Notes: generated by a model from the letters alone, not told the origin. Positions 7,340 to 14,762 are shown, numbered from the stretch's first letter. The stretch is 38,105 bases of DNA from an uncultured bacterium (GCA_949290725.1 CASEST010000008.1:1-38105); one strand, 5' to 3'. Made by a program: numbers and translations.

Positions 7340-7886
7340 CGTCTTTACTTATCTTTTTAGCAATTAATTTATCAATTTTACTTAAATTTAATTGATTAAG
7401 ATTATAAGCATCTTTTAAAGCATCGATAATAGTTTCTTCTTCAATTTCATTATCTAACCATTTTTCAATCATATTTTTTTCACTTTTTGATAAAGGGCGA
7501 TCAAAATAATGCTCAAAAGTAGAAATAACTCTTAATTTTATCTCATGGCTAGCAGCATCTTGTTTTTTATCGCTAATTAATAAATCGCTTTTAAATTTAT
7601 CTAATAATATTTCCTTAATATTTTTTAATGAAGTTACGAATTCATTCTCGTTAGTTTCATAAAATATATATTTTTTAGTTAACAAAGAATTAAAAGCTTC
7701 ATCAATCTCAAAAAATGGGAGATCAAGCTTTAATTCTAACAATTCATTGGTAATCATTTTATTGCCATCATTAATTAAATGATCTGACATTAATAAAACT
7801 AATAGTTCATTATTAGATATATTTAACTCTTTATAATATTCTAAAAGCAAATATGTAAAATTAATTCCACTCAATTTATTATTCAT
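7332..7886 (-). CDS. dnaD: Primosome protein DnaD (184 aa)
   Basis: DnaD helps load the replicative helicase at oriC and restart sites. The N-terminal winged-helix part is about residues 1-95 (INFTYLLLEYYKELNISNNE); the C-terminal DnaB_2 part is about 108-175, with the typical FDRPLSKSEKNMIEKWLDN pattern. It is a little shorter than Bacillus DnaD (232 aa), missing the C-terminal tail. The start has a weak TAGGT as RBS. It sits seven bases after the cca-like gene and overlaps nth, which supports the assignment. Confidence 0.88.
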   Translation of the reverse strand: MNNKLSGINFTYLLLEYYKELNISNNELLVLLMSDHLINDGNKMITNELLELKLDLPFFEIDEAFNSLLTKKYIFYETNENEFVTSLKNIKEILLDKFKSDLLISDKKQDAASHEIKLRVISTFEHYFDRPLSKSEKNMIEKWLDNEIEEETIIDALKDAYNLNQLNLSKIDKLIAKKISKDDE

Positions 7887-7893
7887 AAAATAC

Positions 7894-8505
7894 CTAAATT
7901 CGATTCATTTTGCTTAATTCTTCCTTTATTTTATTTTGATTGATTAAGCTTAATAAATTTTCATTTTCCTTTAATATTTTTAACACTTTTTGATCAATTT
8001 TTAAATCATATTCTTTAATAAAACGATAAGCTCTTAAAATTCTTAAAGGATCTTCTTTAATACTTTCTAATGGCTCCTTAATAAATCGCAAATAACGATT
8101 ATTTAAATCTTCTACTCCTGTTTTTGAAGGGTCGATTATTTGATATTTTTCATCAATATAAATAGCATTAATGGTAAAATCGCGTCTTAAATAATCTAGA
8201 TAAATATCATTAATAAACTCAATTTTATTAGGATGACGAGAATCTAAATAATCTTTTTCCTTCCTTAAAGTAACAATATCTATATTTTTAGATAAATATT
8301 TTGTCTTAATTACCCCATATTTTTTGAAACTATCATTAAAATTATCTAAAAATAAAACAATTTCTTCTGGTTTTGCATCAGTTACAAAATCATAATCTTT
8401 GATTTCTCGCTTTAAAAGATAATCTCTACTTGAAGAGCCAATCATATATAAACGAAAACCGTTTTTTGAAAAAATTTTTTTATAATGATCAAAAATATTG
8501 TTCAT
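7894..8505 (-). CDS. CCA-adding/poly(A) polymerase-type nucleotidyltransferase, head and neck only (203 aa)
   Basis: Class II nucleotidyltransferase motifs are intact: IGSSSRDYLL, the catalytic DYD (Asp37, Asp39), RRDFTINA (107-114) and the template-like EDPLRILRAYRF (151-162). The protein stops at residue 203 with KEELSKM, where family members of about 390-450 aa continue into the body and tail domains that hold the tRNA elbow. The next gene starts seven bases on, in another family, so there is no frameshifted remainder. In Bacillus cca also lies near dnaD. It may be a minimal CCA-adding or A-adding enzyme. No Shine-Dalgarno sequence is clear. Confidence 0.82.
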   Translation of the reverse strand: MNNIFDHYKKIFSKNGFRLYMIGSSSRDYLLKREIKDYDFVTDAKPEEIVLFLDNFNDSFKKYGVIKTKYLSKNIDIVTLRKEKDYLDSRHPNKIEFINDIYLDYLRRDFTINAIYIDEKYQIIDPSKTGVEDLNNRYLRFIKEPLESIKEDPLRILRAYRFIKEYDLKIDQKVLKILKENENLLSLINQNKIKEELSKMNRI

Positions 8506-8513
8506 AAACTATG

Positions 8514-8537
8514 AAAAAAGCTAGTTTTAACTAGCTT
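8514..8537 (-). terminator. Intrinsic terminator of hup
   Basis: An inverted repeat AAGCTAGTT/AACTAGCTT (8518-8526 with 8529-8537) is followed on the minus strand by TTTTTT (8519-8514). It lies just after the HU stop and just before the nucleotidyltransferase start. Confidence 0.85.
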
Positions 8538-8548
8538 AATCATCCTAA

Positions 8549-8821
8549 TTATTTAACTAAGTCTTTTAAACTTTTAGAAGGTTTAAATCCAACAGTTTTT
8601 GTTGCAGGAATTTTGATTTTTTCACCATTAACTGGTGAAGTACCTACTCTTTCCTTTCTTGACTTAACACTAAAAGCGCCAAATCCAGAAACTTTAACAA
8701 CTTCCCCATGTTCTAAAGCGTGAGAAATCTCATCAAAAAAAGCATCGATTACTTTTTCAGTGTCCTTTTTTGATAATTTTGTGGTTTCACTAACAGCGAC
8801 AATTAATTCGGCTTTATTCAT
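8549..8821 (-). CDS. hup: DNA-binding protein HU (90 aa)
   Basis: This histone-like protein bends and compacts DNA as a dimer. The HU signature FGAFSVKSRKERVGTSPVNG lies at about 47-66 and the C-terminal GFKPSKSLKDLV is typical. Length is exactly that of the family. AAGGAGA lies about nine bases before the ATG. It has its own promoter and terminator. Confidence 0.97.
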   Translation of the reverse strand: MNKAELIVAVSETTKLSKKDTEKVIDAFFDEISHALEHGEVVKVSGFGAFSVKSRKERVGTSPVNGEKIKIPATKTVGFKPSKSLKDLVK

Positions 8822-8870
8822 TGTGTATTCTCCTTAAAGAAATGAAAATTTGCATAATTTTGCTAAATTT

Positions 8871-8899
8871 ATTAAAACATATATGAAAAACCTTGTAAA
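8871..8899 (-). promoter_or_regulatory. Promoter of hup
   Basis: TTTACA (8894-8899), 17 bases, TTTAAT (8871-8876) on the minus strand, with TG just before the -10. The leader is about 45 bases with a strong RBS. Confidence 0.7.
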
Positions 8900-8912
8900 T
8901 ATTTTAAAAGTT

Positions 8913-8940
8913 AAAAAATAGATTTTTTTAATAAAATCTA
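8913..8940 (-). terminator. Intrinsic terminator of der
   Basis: The stem TAGATTTT/AAAATCTA (8919-8926 with 8933-8940) includes the der stop codon (8938-8940) and is followed on the minus strand by TTTTTT. It is an AT-rich, modest hairpin. Confidence 0.7.
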
Positions 8941-10251
8941 CTTTCTTTTACGTAAAACTAGGTTAATTGGCGAGCCAATTAGCTCAAAAGACTCTCTTAA
9001 ACGATTTTCTAGATATCTTAAATAGGAGAAATGCATCCAAGTAGGTTCATTGACAAAAAGAGCGATAGTTAAAGGCTTTGAAGAAATTTGTTGGGCATAA
9101 TAAATACGACATCTTCCGCCATTAAAATTAGGAGTTTCATTCATCATTTGAGCTTCTTGAATGATATCATTTAAAACGGGTGTCTTTATTTGAAAAGTAT
9201 ATGATTCGTAAACTTGGTCAATAGCTTTAAAGATTTCATCTTTCACTTTATCATTAAATTTAACTGTTGAAATAAATATTAACGGAACATAATCTAAAAA
9301 TTTAAATTCAGTAGTAAATTTTTCTTTAAATTCCTTTTTAAATTCATTTAAATCTTCAATTAAATCGCATTTATTAATAATAACTATAATCGCTTTTTTA
9401 GCCTCTATTGCATAGCCGACAACATGTTTATCTTGTTCTCTAATTCCATCTTTTCCATCGATTAATAATAAGGCGATATCAGATTTATCAATGCTTCTTA
9501 AAGCTCTTAAAGCGGCATATTTATCTACACTTTCATAAATTTTGCCTCTTTTTTTTAATCCAGCAGTGTCAATAACTGAATAAAGTTTGTCTTTATAAGT
9601 AAAGGTTGTATCAATCGAATCACGAGTAGTTCCTTCAATATTTGAAACAATTACTCTATCTTGAGAAATTAGTCGATTAAAAAGGGAAGATTTACCAACA
9701 TTTGGACGTCCAATTAATGAAAACGAAATCCCTTTTTCTTCCTTAACTTCAATTTCGCGAGGCAATAATTCTATAATTTTATCTAAAAGATCACCTATTC
9801 CAATTCCATGCTCGCCGCTAGTAGCAATTGGATCACCTAAAGAAAGAGCATAAAATTCATAAATATTAGCTATTTGATCTATATTATCTATCTTATTAAC
9901 AACTAAAATTGTTTTTTTATTAGCTTTTTGAAGCATTTTAGCAATTAAACGATCATCTTCGCTTAAGCCAATTTTCCCATCAACAACAAAAACAACGACA
10001 TCAGCTTCGTCAATGGCTATTTGAGCTTGTATTCTAATTTGTTCTTGAAAAGGTTTATTTTCAACCTCAATTCCACCAGTATCAACCACATTAAAAGGAA
10101 CTGTTAACCATTTCGTACGAGCATAAAGACGGTCTCTTGTAACTCCTCGAGTTTCTTCAACTATAGCCTTTTTCTCACCTATAATTCGATTAAAAATAGT
10201 TGATTTGCCTACACTAGGCGAACCGACAACAGCAACTAATGGCAAAGACAT
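8938..10251 (-). CDS. der: Ribosome assembly GTPase Der/EngA (437 aa)
   Basis: It carries the two tandem GTPase domains and C-terminal KH-like domain that define Der, needed for 50S maturation. Domain 1 has GSPSVGKST, DTGGIE and NKID; domain 2 has GRPNVGKSS, DTAGLK and NKCD. The KH-like domain covers about 355-437 and ends LVLRKRK. The domain-1 P-loop is slightly unusual (GSPSVGKST rather than GRPNVGKST), but the GKST core is intact. AAGGGG serves as RBS. It overlaps cmk by 16 bases; the cmk-der pair is common in Bacillota. Confidence 0.97.
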   Translation of the reverse strand: MSLPLVAVVGSPSVGKSTIFNRIIGEKKAIVEETRGVTRDRLYARTKWLTVPFNVVDTGGIEVENKPFQEQIRIQAQIAIDEADVVVFVVDGKIGLSEDDRLIAKMLQKANKKTILVVNKIDNIDQIANIYEFYALSLGDPIATSGEHGIGIGDLLDKIIELLPREIEVKEEKGISFSLIGRPNVGKSSLFNRLISQDRVIVSNIEGTTRDSIDTTFTYKDKLYSVIDTAGLKKRGKIYESVDKYAALRALRSIDKSDIALLLIDGKDGIREQDKHVVGYAIEAKKAIIVIINKCDLIEDLNEFKKEFKEKFTTEFKFLDYVPLIFISTVKFNDKVKDEIFKAIDQVYESYTFQIKTPVLNDIIQEAQMMNETPNFNGGRCRIYYAQQISSKPLTIALFVNEPTWMHFSYLRYLENRLRESFELIGSPINLVLRKRK

Positions 10252-10922
10252 TCTTTATACCCCTTATTAACAATAATTTCATCAATCTTATTGACAACTT
10301 CTTCAATAGTTAAATTTGTCGTATCTAGTGTTATTGAATCTTTAGCAGGTTGAAGAGGACAAAAAGAACGATGAGAATCAATATAATCTCTTTTTTTAAT
10401 GTTCTCTAAGCATTCTTCAAAACTAGTTTCGCGATTATTTTCCTTATTTTGTATATATCTTCTTTTCGCCCTTTCATTCACATCAGCAATCATAAATATC
10501 TTTATTTCAGCATCTTTTAAAACATAAGTTCCGATGTCTCTTCCATCCATTACAACATTTTTACCTGAAGCAATCTTTCTTTGAAGGTCAACTAAAAATA
10601 AACGAACATTTTTATATGAAGCGATATAAGAAACATTATCCGCAACATCATTATCGCGGATTCTAGCATTTACATCGATATTATCTAGCAAAATATGATT
10701 ATTTGAATCGAATTCAATTTCAACTACATTTATCAAGCTCTCAGCTAATTTTTCATCTTCAGGATTCAAACCTTTTAAAATCATCGCCAAAGTAAAAGCA
10801 CGATACATTGCCCCAGTATCAATATAAGTAAAGCCTAATCTTGCGGCTAGAAGTTTAGCGATTGTTGATTTCCCACTTGCTGAAGGGCCATCTATTGCAA
10901 TTGAAATAAATTTTCTATCCAT
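10236..10922 (-). CDS. cmk: Cytidylate kinase (228 aa)
   Basis: It phosphorylates CMP/dCMP with ATP. The P-loop GPSASGKST lies at 12-20, YIDTGAMYRAF at 34-44 and DGRDIGTYV in the middle, and the lid region (RAKRRYIQ) follows. Length is normal. GGGGGA lies upstream of the ATG inside the preceding gene. It overlaps its upstream neighbour by eight bases and der by sixteen, so the three genes form one translation-coupled operon. Confidence 0.97.
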   Translation of the reverse strand: MDRKFISIAIDGPSASGKSTIAKLLAARLGFTYIDTGAMYRAFTLAMILKGLNPEDEKLAESLINVVEIEFDSNNHILLDNIDVNARIRDNDVADNVSYIASYKNVRLFLVDLQRKIASGKNVVMDGRDIGTYVLKDAEIKIFMIADVNERAKRRYIQNKENNRETSFEECLENIKKRDYIDSHRSFCPLQPAKDSITLDTTNLTIEEVVNKIDEIIVNKGYKECLCH

Positions 10923-11202
10923 TAATCCCCCTAATAATAAAATAAATAACGAGAAAGATTATAACAATTAGCAATAAACTAATAAAGCAATAAAATATTA
11001 TTTTAATCGTTCTCCTTTTATTATAAACATGATAAAGTTTATCATCCTTTCTCGTTTTTGTTTTATTTAATGATGAAGCAATATTTACATTATTCTTTTC
11101 ATTATTTCTTTCTTTTATTATTTTGGCTTTAATAGTTTCTAATGAGCTAGAATTTTTAATTTCATTACGATAATCTATATACTTTTCTTTTCTTGATTCC
11201 AT
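10915..11202 (-). CDS. Unknown small protein with a C-terminal TM segment (95 aa)
   Basis: Family not recognised. The first 65 residues are hydrophilic and strongly charged (Lys/Arg/Glu/Asn) without a signal peptide. Residues about 68-92 are one hydrophobic helix (IIFYCFISLLLIVIIFLV), leaving only a few residues after it, so it looks tail-anchored. It overlaps cmk by eight bases and is first in the cmk-der operon. There is no Shine-Dalgarno sequence; the -10 box lies seven bases before the ATG, which suggests a leaderless start. Confidence 0.75.
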   Translation of the reverse strand: MESRKEKYIDYRNEIKNSSSLETIKAKIIKERNNEKNNVNIASSLNKTKTRKDDKLYHVYNKRRTIKIIFYCFISLLLIVIIFLVIYFIIRGING

Positions 11203-11209
11203 ATTTTAC

Positions 11210-11218
11210 ATTTTACCA
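11210..11218 (-). promoter_or_regulatory. Extended -10 promoter of the 95 aa-cmk-der operon, leaderless
   Basis: On the minus strand TGGTAAAAT (TAAAAT at 11210-11215) lies only seven bases before the ATG at 11202. Transcription would start at or next to the start codon. No convincing -35 is seen. Confidence 0.5.
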
Positions 11219-11304
11219 TTTTTAACGACTGATTTACTCACATAAATATCAGGCCATGTTAGTTTTATCTAACAAAATTAGCCATTTTTTTTATAAATTT
11301 TAAT

Positions 11305-11312
11305 GTTATACT
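11305..11312 (+). promoter_or_regulatory. Extended -10 promoter of the ferredoxin gene
   Basis: TGTTATACT (TATACT at 11307-11312) is an extended -10. The -35 is poor. An inverted repeat TGTTAG/CTAACA upstream (about 11257-11275) might be an operator, but it is short. Confidence 0.5.
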
Positions 11313-11335
11313 ATATTCAATTGGAGGAAATCAAA

Positions 11336-11515
11336 ATGGCTGTTAAATTAACTGTTAATAAAGATTTATGTGTCGGTTGTGGTCTTTGTGTTGGATCATA
11401 TTCAGATGTTTTTACATTTGATGCTGATAACAAAGCTGAAGTTATTGCTGAATGCGATGATTCTGTTGCTGAAGAAGCTGTTGCTTCATGCCCAGCTGGT
11501 GCTATTTCTAAATAG
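11336..11515 (+). CDS. [4Fe-4S] ferredoxin (59 aa)
   Basis: It is a small electron carrier with one cluster: the motif CVGCGLC supplies three cysteines (C-x2-C-x2-C) near the N-terminus, and SCPAGAI near the C-terminus supplies the fourth. The second set of cysteines of 2[4Fe-4S] ferredoxins is absent, as in Thermotoga/Bacillus single-cluster types. The protein is acidic. I use the ATG at 11336, which has TTGGAGGAAA eight bases upstream; an upstream in-frame ATG at 11303 would lie inside the promoter. Monocistronic. Confidence 0.93.
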   Translation: MAVKLTVNKDLCVGCGLCVGSYSDVFTFDADNKAEVIAECDDSVAEEAVASCPAGAISK

Positions 11516-11538
11516 TATTTAATAAGATATTAATAAAT

Positions 11539-11565
11539 AAGCTCCTCGATAAGAGGAGCTTTTAT
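11539..11565. terminator. Shared terminator between ferredoxin (+) and ribU-like gene (-)
   Basis: The perfect stem AAGCTCCTC/GAGGAGCTT (11539-11547 with 11553-11561) with a GATAA loop has T-rich sequence on the plus side and A-rich sequence on the other, so it can serve both converging genes. It ends where the ribU-like stop codon begins. Confidence 0.85.
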
Positions 11566-12200
11566 TTACGATATTTTTTAATCAAATATGCTAAAGGCTT
11601 ATAAATTACAATAGTAACGACACTGATTATACCTAGTTTAATTAAATTAAAAGGTAAAAGAAATTCATATAAAATCTTTAAATCAAAAGGACCGCTAATT
11701 GATGGATCGGCTGCCTTAAACAAATTTAAATATAATACATTTAAAGAGTCATAATAGTTTGTTGTTCCAAATAAAACGACTCCATATAAAGGATAGATTA
11801 AATAATAGCCGATGAAGCATGAAAAAATTAAAGAGGATAAAATTCCTGCTGCTAAGGATAATAAAGTTCCATTAAACGTATGGTATTTTTTATATAAAAG
11901 TCCAGTAGGAATAACTAAGGCTAACCCATAAATTATGTCTGCTAAAACACCTACTCCCCCTGTCGAGCCAATATCTTGGATCAATTTAAATAATCCTTTT
12001 AAAATTATTAAAAAAGAAGCAGTGAATGGCCCAAATGCAAAAGAAGCAAATAAGCAAGGAATTTCATCAAAATGTAGCTGCAAAAAACTTAAACCTGGAA
12101 TAATTGGAAATTGTAAACCAGGAACCATATAAAGAATAATAGCTAAACTTCCAAAAATAGCGATTCTTGCAATAAAATTAATTGTTTTTCTTGTATTCAT
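11562..12200 (-). CDS. ribU: ECF transporter S component, RibU-like (212 aa)
   Basis: This integral membrane protein has about six hydrophobic segments. The first loop has the RibU pattern FPIIPGLSFLQLHFDEIPC followed by FASFAFGPF, and LKGLFKLIQDIGSTGGVGV resembles the family's second conserved stretch. It would bind riboflavin outside and work with the shared EcfA/A'/T module encoded elsewhere. The FMN riboswitch in front strongly supports riboflavin as substrate. I use the ATG at 12198-12200: the longer TTG start (12221) lies within the terminator hairpin. The SD-like GAGG is inside the 3' arm of that hairpin. Confidence 0.92.
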   Translation of the reverse strand: MNTRKTINFIARIAIFGSLAIILYMVPGLQFPIIPGLSFLQLHFDEIPCLFASFAFGPFTASFLIILKGLFKLIQDIGSTGGVGVLADIIYGLALVIPTGLLYKKYHTFNGTLLSLAAGILSSLIFSCFIGYYLIYPLYGVVLFGTTNYYDSLNVLYLNLFKAADPSISGPFDLKILYEFLLPFNLIKLGIISVVTIVIYKPLAYLIKKYRK

Positions 12201-12241
12201 AAAAAACCTCGATTTAACCAAAAAATAAATTAAATCGAGGT
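12201..12241 (-). terminator. Regulatory terminator/SD-sequestering hairpin of the ribU-like gene
   Basis: A perfect 12-bp stem (12206-12217 with 12230-12241) with a 12-base loop is followed on the minus strand by TTTTTT and then the ATG. The GAGG in its last arm is the only Shine-Dalgarno candidate for the gene, so the hairpin could block both transcription and translation. Confidence 0.92.
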
Positions 12242-12257
12242 AATTTTTTTGATTACT

Positions 12258-12366
12258 AACTTCTTCTATCCAGACTATACTGTTGCTACTAGAATTTCAC
12301 TAGTTCCTGCTTATTTAAGCTCGCGGAGTATACCGCCAGTTATGAATTAAACATTACCCTGAAGTT
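12258..12366 (-). ncRNA. FMN riboswitch (RFN element)
   Basis: Read on the minus strand, the closing stem is AACTTC/GAAGTT (12361-12366 with 12258-12263), and the conserved RFN blocks follow in order: CAGGGTAATG, ACTGGCGGTA, TCCGCGAGC, CTAGTGAAATTCTAG and CAACAGTATAGTCTGGAT, then AGAAGAAG. These are near-invariant parts of the RFN element. It lies upstream of the ribU-like gene with a terminator between them, so FMN would switch riboflavin uptake off. Confidence 0.97.
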
Positions 12367-12383
12367 AATTTATTTTTCAATTA

Positions 12384-13280
12384 TTATTTTAACACTATTT
12401 TCTTCTTTTTGATTAATTTATTTATTCTTTTCAAGCCTTCATTTAAAGCTTTTTCATCTTTAAATCGCAAAGTCAGGCTTAAATTATCAATTCTTAAAGG
12501 AGATTCATCAACTATCTCTTTTTTAATCTCTTCTTTAGTTTCAATATCGCTAGTAGCTAAGTCGTTTTTATGTTGGCGATGATTTACTTCTACCCCTTTA
12601 AGATTTCTAACTAGTTCTTCTGTTTCCCTAACGGATAAACTAGATTCATAAATTTTACTTACTAAATTTAAAACATCTTCTTTATCTAAACGAGAAATAG
12701 CTTTTGCGTGACCATAAGAAAGCTTATTCATTGAAATATCTACTAAAACAGACTCAGGTAAATTTAAAATTTGTAAGAGGTTTGAAATCTGAGAAGGCGA
12801 TTGATTTAAGAAATCAGATAATTCTTTATTTTTATATTTAAAATCGGTTTTTAAGTGCGAACAAATTAAAGCTAATTCATACATGTTCATCGCTTTTCGA
12901 TCAGTCATTTCTTTTAGCATCAAAAGGAGCGATTCCTCATCAGATAAGCTTAATACTACTGAGTTTATTTTTTCCTTTTTTAAATGTTTAGCTGCATAAA
13001 ACTTAATACGCCCTACAACAACCTCATATTTATCCTTATATGAACGAAGAATGATTGGATCTAAATAAACATTATTCTCCAATTGGCCCTCGGTAGTTTT
13101 GATTTTATTCTCATCCAATTTGGCCTTTTTTAAATAGTGATTATCCACAATATCATTCATTGAAATATTCTGTATCGTCTCTTTAGGAGAATTTTTCAAT
13201 ATAGCCGAAACAAAATCTTCACGTCCAAAACGATTTACTAGTTTACGCAAACTATTTTTTAAAATCTTATTTTCTTTCAT
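12384..13280 (-). CDS. parB: ParB/Noc-family protein with degenerate CTP-binding motifs (298 aa)
   Basis: The central helix-turn-helix is well preserved (about 135-180: LSDFLNQSPSQISNLLQILN and KLSYGHAKAISRL), and LDPIILRS aligns with the family's LQPIVVR. The CTP-binding boxes are eroded. The GERRxxA motif is GRIKFYAA (90-97). The ENLQR box is KEMTDRKAM (123-131). The N-terminal PNPxQPR box is DNHYLKKAK. The N-terminus (residues 4-18) could form an amphipathic basic helix as in Noc. AAGGAGG precedes the ATG, and it overlaps parA by 14 bases. It probably binds centromere-like sites, but sliding-clamp behaviour is doubtful. Confidence 0.85.
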   Translation of the reverse strand: MKENKILKNSLRKLVNRFGREDFVSAILKNSPKETIQNISMNDIVDNHYLKKAKLDENKIKTTEGQLENNVYLDPIILRSYKDKYEVVVGRIKFYAAKHLKKEKINSVVLSLSDEESLLLMLKEMTDRKAMNMYELALICSHLKTDFKYKNKELSDFLNQSPSQISNLLQILNLPESVLVDISMNKLSYGHAKAISRLDKEDVLNLVSKIYESSLSVRETEELVRNLKGVEVNHRQHKNDLATSDIETKEEIKKEIVDESPLRIDNLSLTLRFKDEKALNEGLKRINKLIKKKKIVLK

Positions 13281-14043
13281 TTTGAATTACCTCCTTGGCT
13301 AAGTCGCTATAAGCGATTGATCCAGCACTAGTTGGTTTATAAATACAAGCTGGTAATCCTCTAGCACTACATTCCGATAAAGAAAAATTACGAGGAATAA
13401 TTGTTAAAAAAGTATTTTCTTTAAACAAACCACGAACCTCGCTAACTACTTCATTGCATAATTGAGATTCTTCCTCGTACATCGTTAATAAAAATCCTTC
13501 GATTGTTAAATTTGGATTTTGAATCTGCTTAACCCTTTTAATAGTGGCTAATATTTGTGCAAGACCTTCCATCGCGAAATATTCACATTGAACTGGAATA
13601 AGCACAGAATTAGCTGCAGTTAAAGCATTCAAACATAGAATGCCTAATGATGGTGGGCAATCTATCAAGATATAATCATATTTTTTATTTATTTTTAAAA
13701 TAATATTCTTTAAAACAGAATAGGTATCATCTCCTGAATTTTTTAATAATAATTCGCTTTCTAAATTAGATAATTTTAAATTAGAAGGTATCACATCAAG
13801 ATTTTTAATCATTGTTTTTCTAATTACTTTATTAACATCTGCATCTAAAATAAGAGCATTAAAAATCGTCCTATTAATTAAAGTTATATCTATCCCTAGG
13901 CCTCTTGATGAATTGCCTTGTGGGTCTAAATCAATCAAAAGAACGCTTCTTTCATCTAAGGCTAAAGAAGCAGCAAGATTAATCGCGGTTGTTGTTTTAC
14001 CAACTCCTCCTTTTTGATTGGCTATCGCAATAACTTTTGACAT
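13267..14043 (-). CDS. parA: Chromosome-partitioning ATPase ParA/Soj (258 aa)
   Basis: A deviant Walker A, NQKGGVGKTTTAINLA, lies at the N-terminus, with LLIDLDPQGNSSRGLG just after and DCPPSLGILCLNALTAA as Walker B. Length equals Bacillus Soj. It would form a DNA-bound ATP dimer that interacts with ParB in origin segregation and may influence DnaA. It overlaps parB by 14 bases and lies after the mnmG-rsmG pair, the classic near-origin order. The RBS is weak. It has its own predicted promoter between the rsmG terminator and the ATG. Confidence 0.97.
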   Translation of the reverse strand: MSKVIAIANQKGGVGKTTTAINLAASLALDERSVLLIDLDPQGNSSRGLGIDITLINRTIFNALILDADVNKVIRKTMIKNLDVIPSNLKLSNLESELLLKNSGDDTYSVLKNIILKINKKYDYILIDCPPSLGILCLNALTAANSVLIPVQCEYFAMEGLAQILATIKRVKQIQNPNLTIEGFLLTMYEEESQLCNEVVSEVRGLFKENTFLTIIPRNFSLSECSARGLPACIYKPTSAGSIAYSDLAKEVIQNERK

Positions 14044-14076
14044 AAACTTTATACGTGAAAACTTTTCTATAAAGTA

Positions 14077-14104
14077 ATAATAACATTTTTCTTATAAAAG
14101 ACAA
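14077..14104 (-). promoter_or_regulatory. Promoter of parA-parB
   Basis: On the minus strand TTGTCT (14099-14104), 16 bases, and extended -10 TGTTATTAT (TATTAT at 14077-14082). It lies immediately behind the U-tract of the rsmG terminator. Confidence 0.6.
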
Positions 14105-14105
14105 A

Positions 14106-14131
14106 TAAAAAACCATTGTTTACAATGGCTT
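14106..14131 (-). terminator. Intrinsic terminator of the suf-mnmG-rsmG unit
   Basis: The inverted repeat CCATTGT/ACAATGG (14113-14119 with 14122-14128) is followed on the minus strand by TTTTTTATTT. The rsmG stop codon (14120-14122) is in its loop. Confidence 0.8.
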
Positions 14132-14761
14132 TTTCTTAATAAGAGAATAATTTCGTGGAAACTTTTTATCGCACTCTGCAGTTTTAATAATGAATAAATT
14201 GTTTCGTTCATTAGTTAGATCAATAAACTCATGCTGTACATTAGCTATTTTAGCATTTAATATCTTAAATGCATTTTTGGCATCTTCAATTTCCTCGTTA
14301 GCTCTTTTACCTTTATAGGCGATTAAAGTACCATTTACTTTTAAATAAGGAATGGACAATTCTAAAAGTATTTTCAGCTCACTCACTGCTCGAGAAATTA
14401 TCACGTCATATTTAATTTCTTTTGGTAAATCTTCAGAACGAGAATTTTTAACTTCGACATTTTTTAAATCTAACTCCTTAACAACTAGATTTAAGAAAGC
14501 ACATCTTTTTGATATGGGCTCAACTAAAGTAAATTTTGCATCTGGAAAAACGATGGCCAAAGGAATGCCTGGAAAACCTGCTCCACTACCTAAATCCATT
14601 ATATTTTTATTTTTGAAATCAAAAATTTTGCTAGGCAAAAGGGAGTCATCAAAATGTTTTTCCTTAAATTCGTTTACATCGGTAATTGATGTTAAATTTA
14701 TTTTCTCGTTTTCACTTAAAACGAGTTCCATAAATCTATTTAATTTCTCATTAACTTCCAT
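14120..14761 (-). CDS. rsmG: 16S rRNA (guanine-N7) methyltransferase RsmG/GidB (213 aa)
   Basis: It methylates G527 of 16S rRNA with SAM. The SAM-binding motif NIMDLGSGAGFPGIPLAI lies at about 50-67, followed by FTLVEPISKRCAFL and ISRAVSELKILLEL. Length is a little shorter than Bacillus RsmG (239 aa). It starts one base after the mnmG stop codon, the usual gidA-gidB order, without a clear Shine-Dalgarno sequence, so it probably depends on coupling. Confidence 0.97.
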   Translation of the reverse strand: MEVNEKLNRFMELVLSENEKINLTSITDVNEFKEKHFDDSLLPSKIFDFKNKNIMDLGSGAGFPGIPLAIVFPDAKFTLVEPISKRCAFLNLVVKELDLKNVEVKNSRSEDLPKEIKYDVIISRAVSELKILLELSIPYLKVNGTLIAYKGKRANEEIEDAKNAFKILNAKIANVQHEFIDLTNERNNLFIIKTAECDKKFPRNYSLIKKKPL

Positions 14762-14762
14762 A

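Noticed and set aside
7332..7893. Missing C-terminal half of the CCA-type enzyme as a frameshifted remnant
   Set aside because: The downstream sequence encodes DnaD in a complete, conserved frame, so there is no room for a remnant.
12201..12221. TTG start extending the RibU-like protein by seven residues
   Set aside because: It lies within the regulatory terminator hairpin; the ATG at 12200 follows the T-run directly.
14050..14065. TACGTGAAAAC before parA as a parS site
   Set aside because: The core is TACGTG and the left half does not match; about 10 of 16 positions agree, which is weak.
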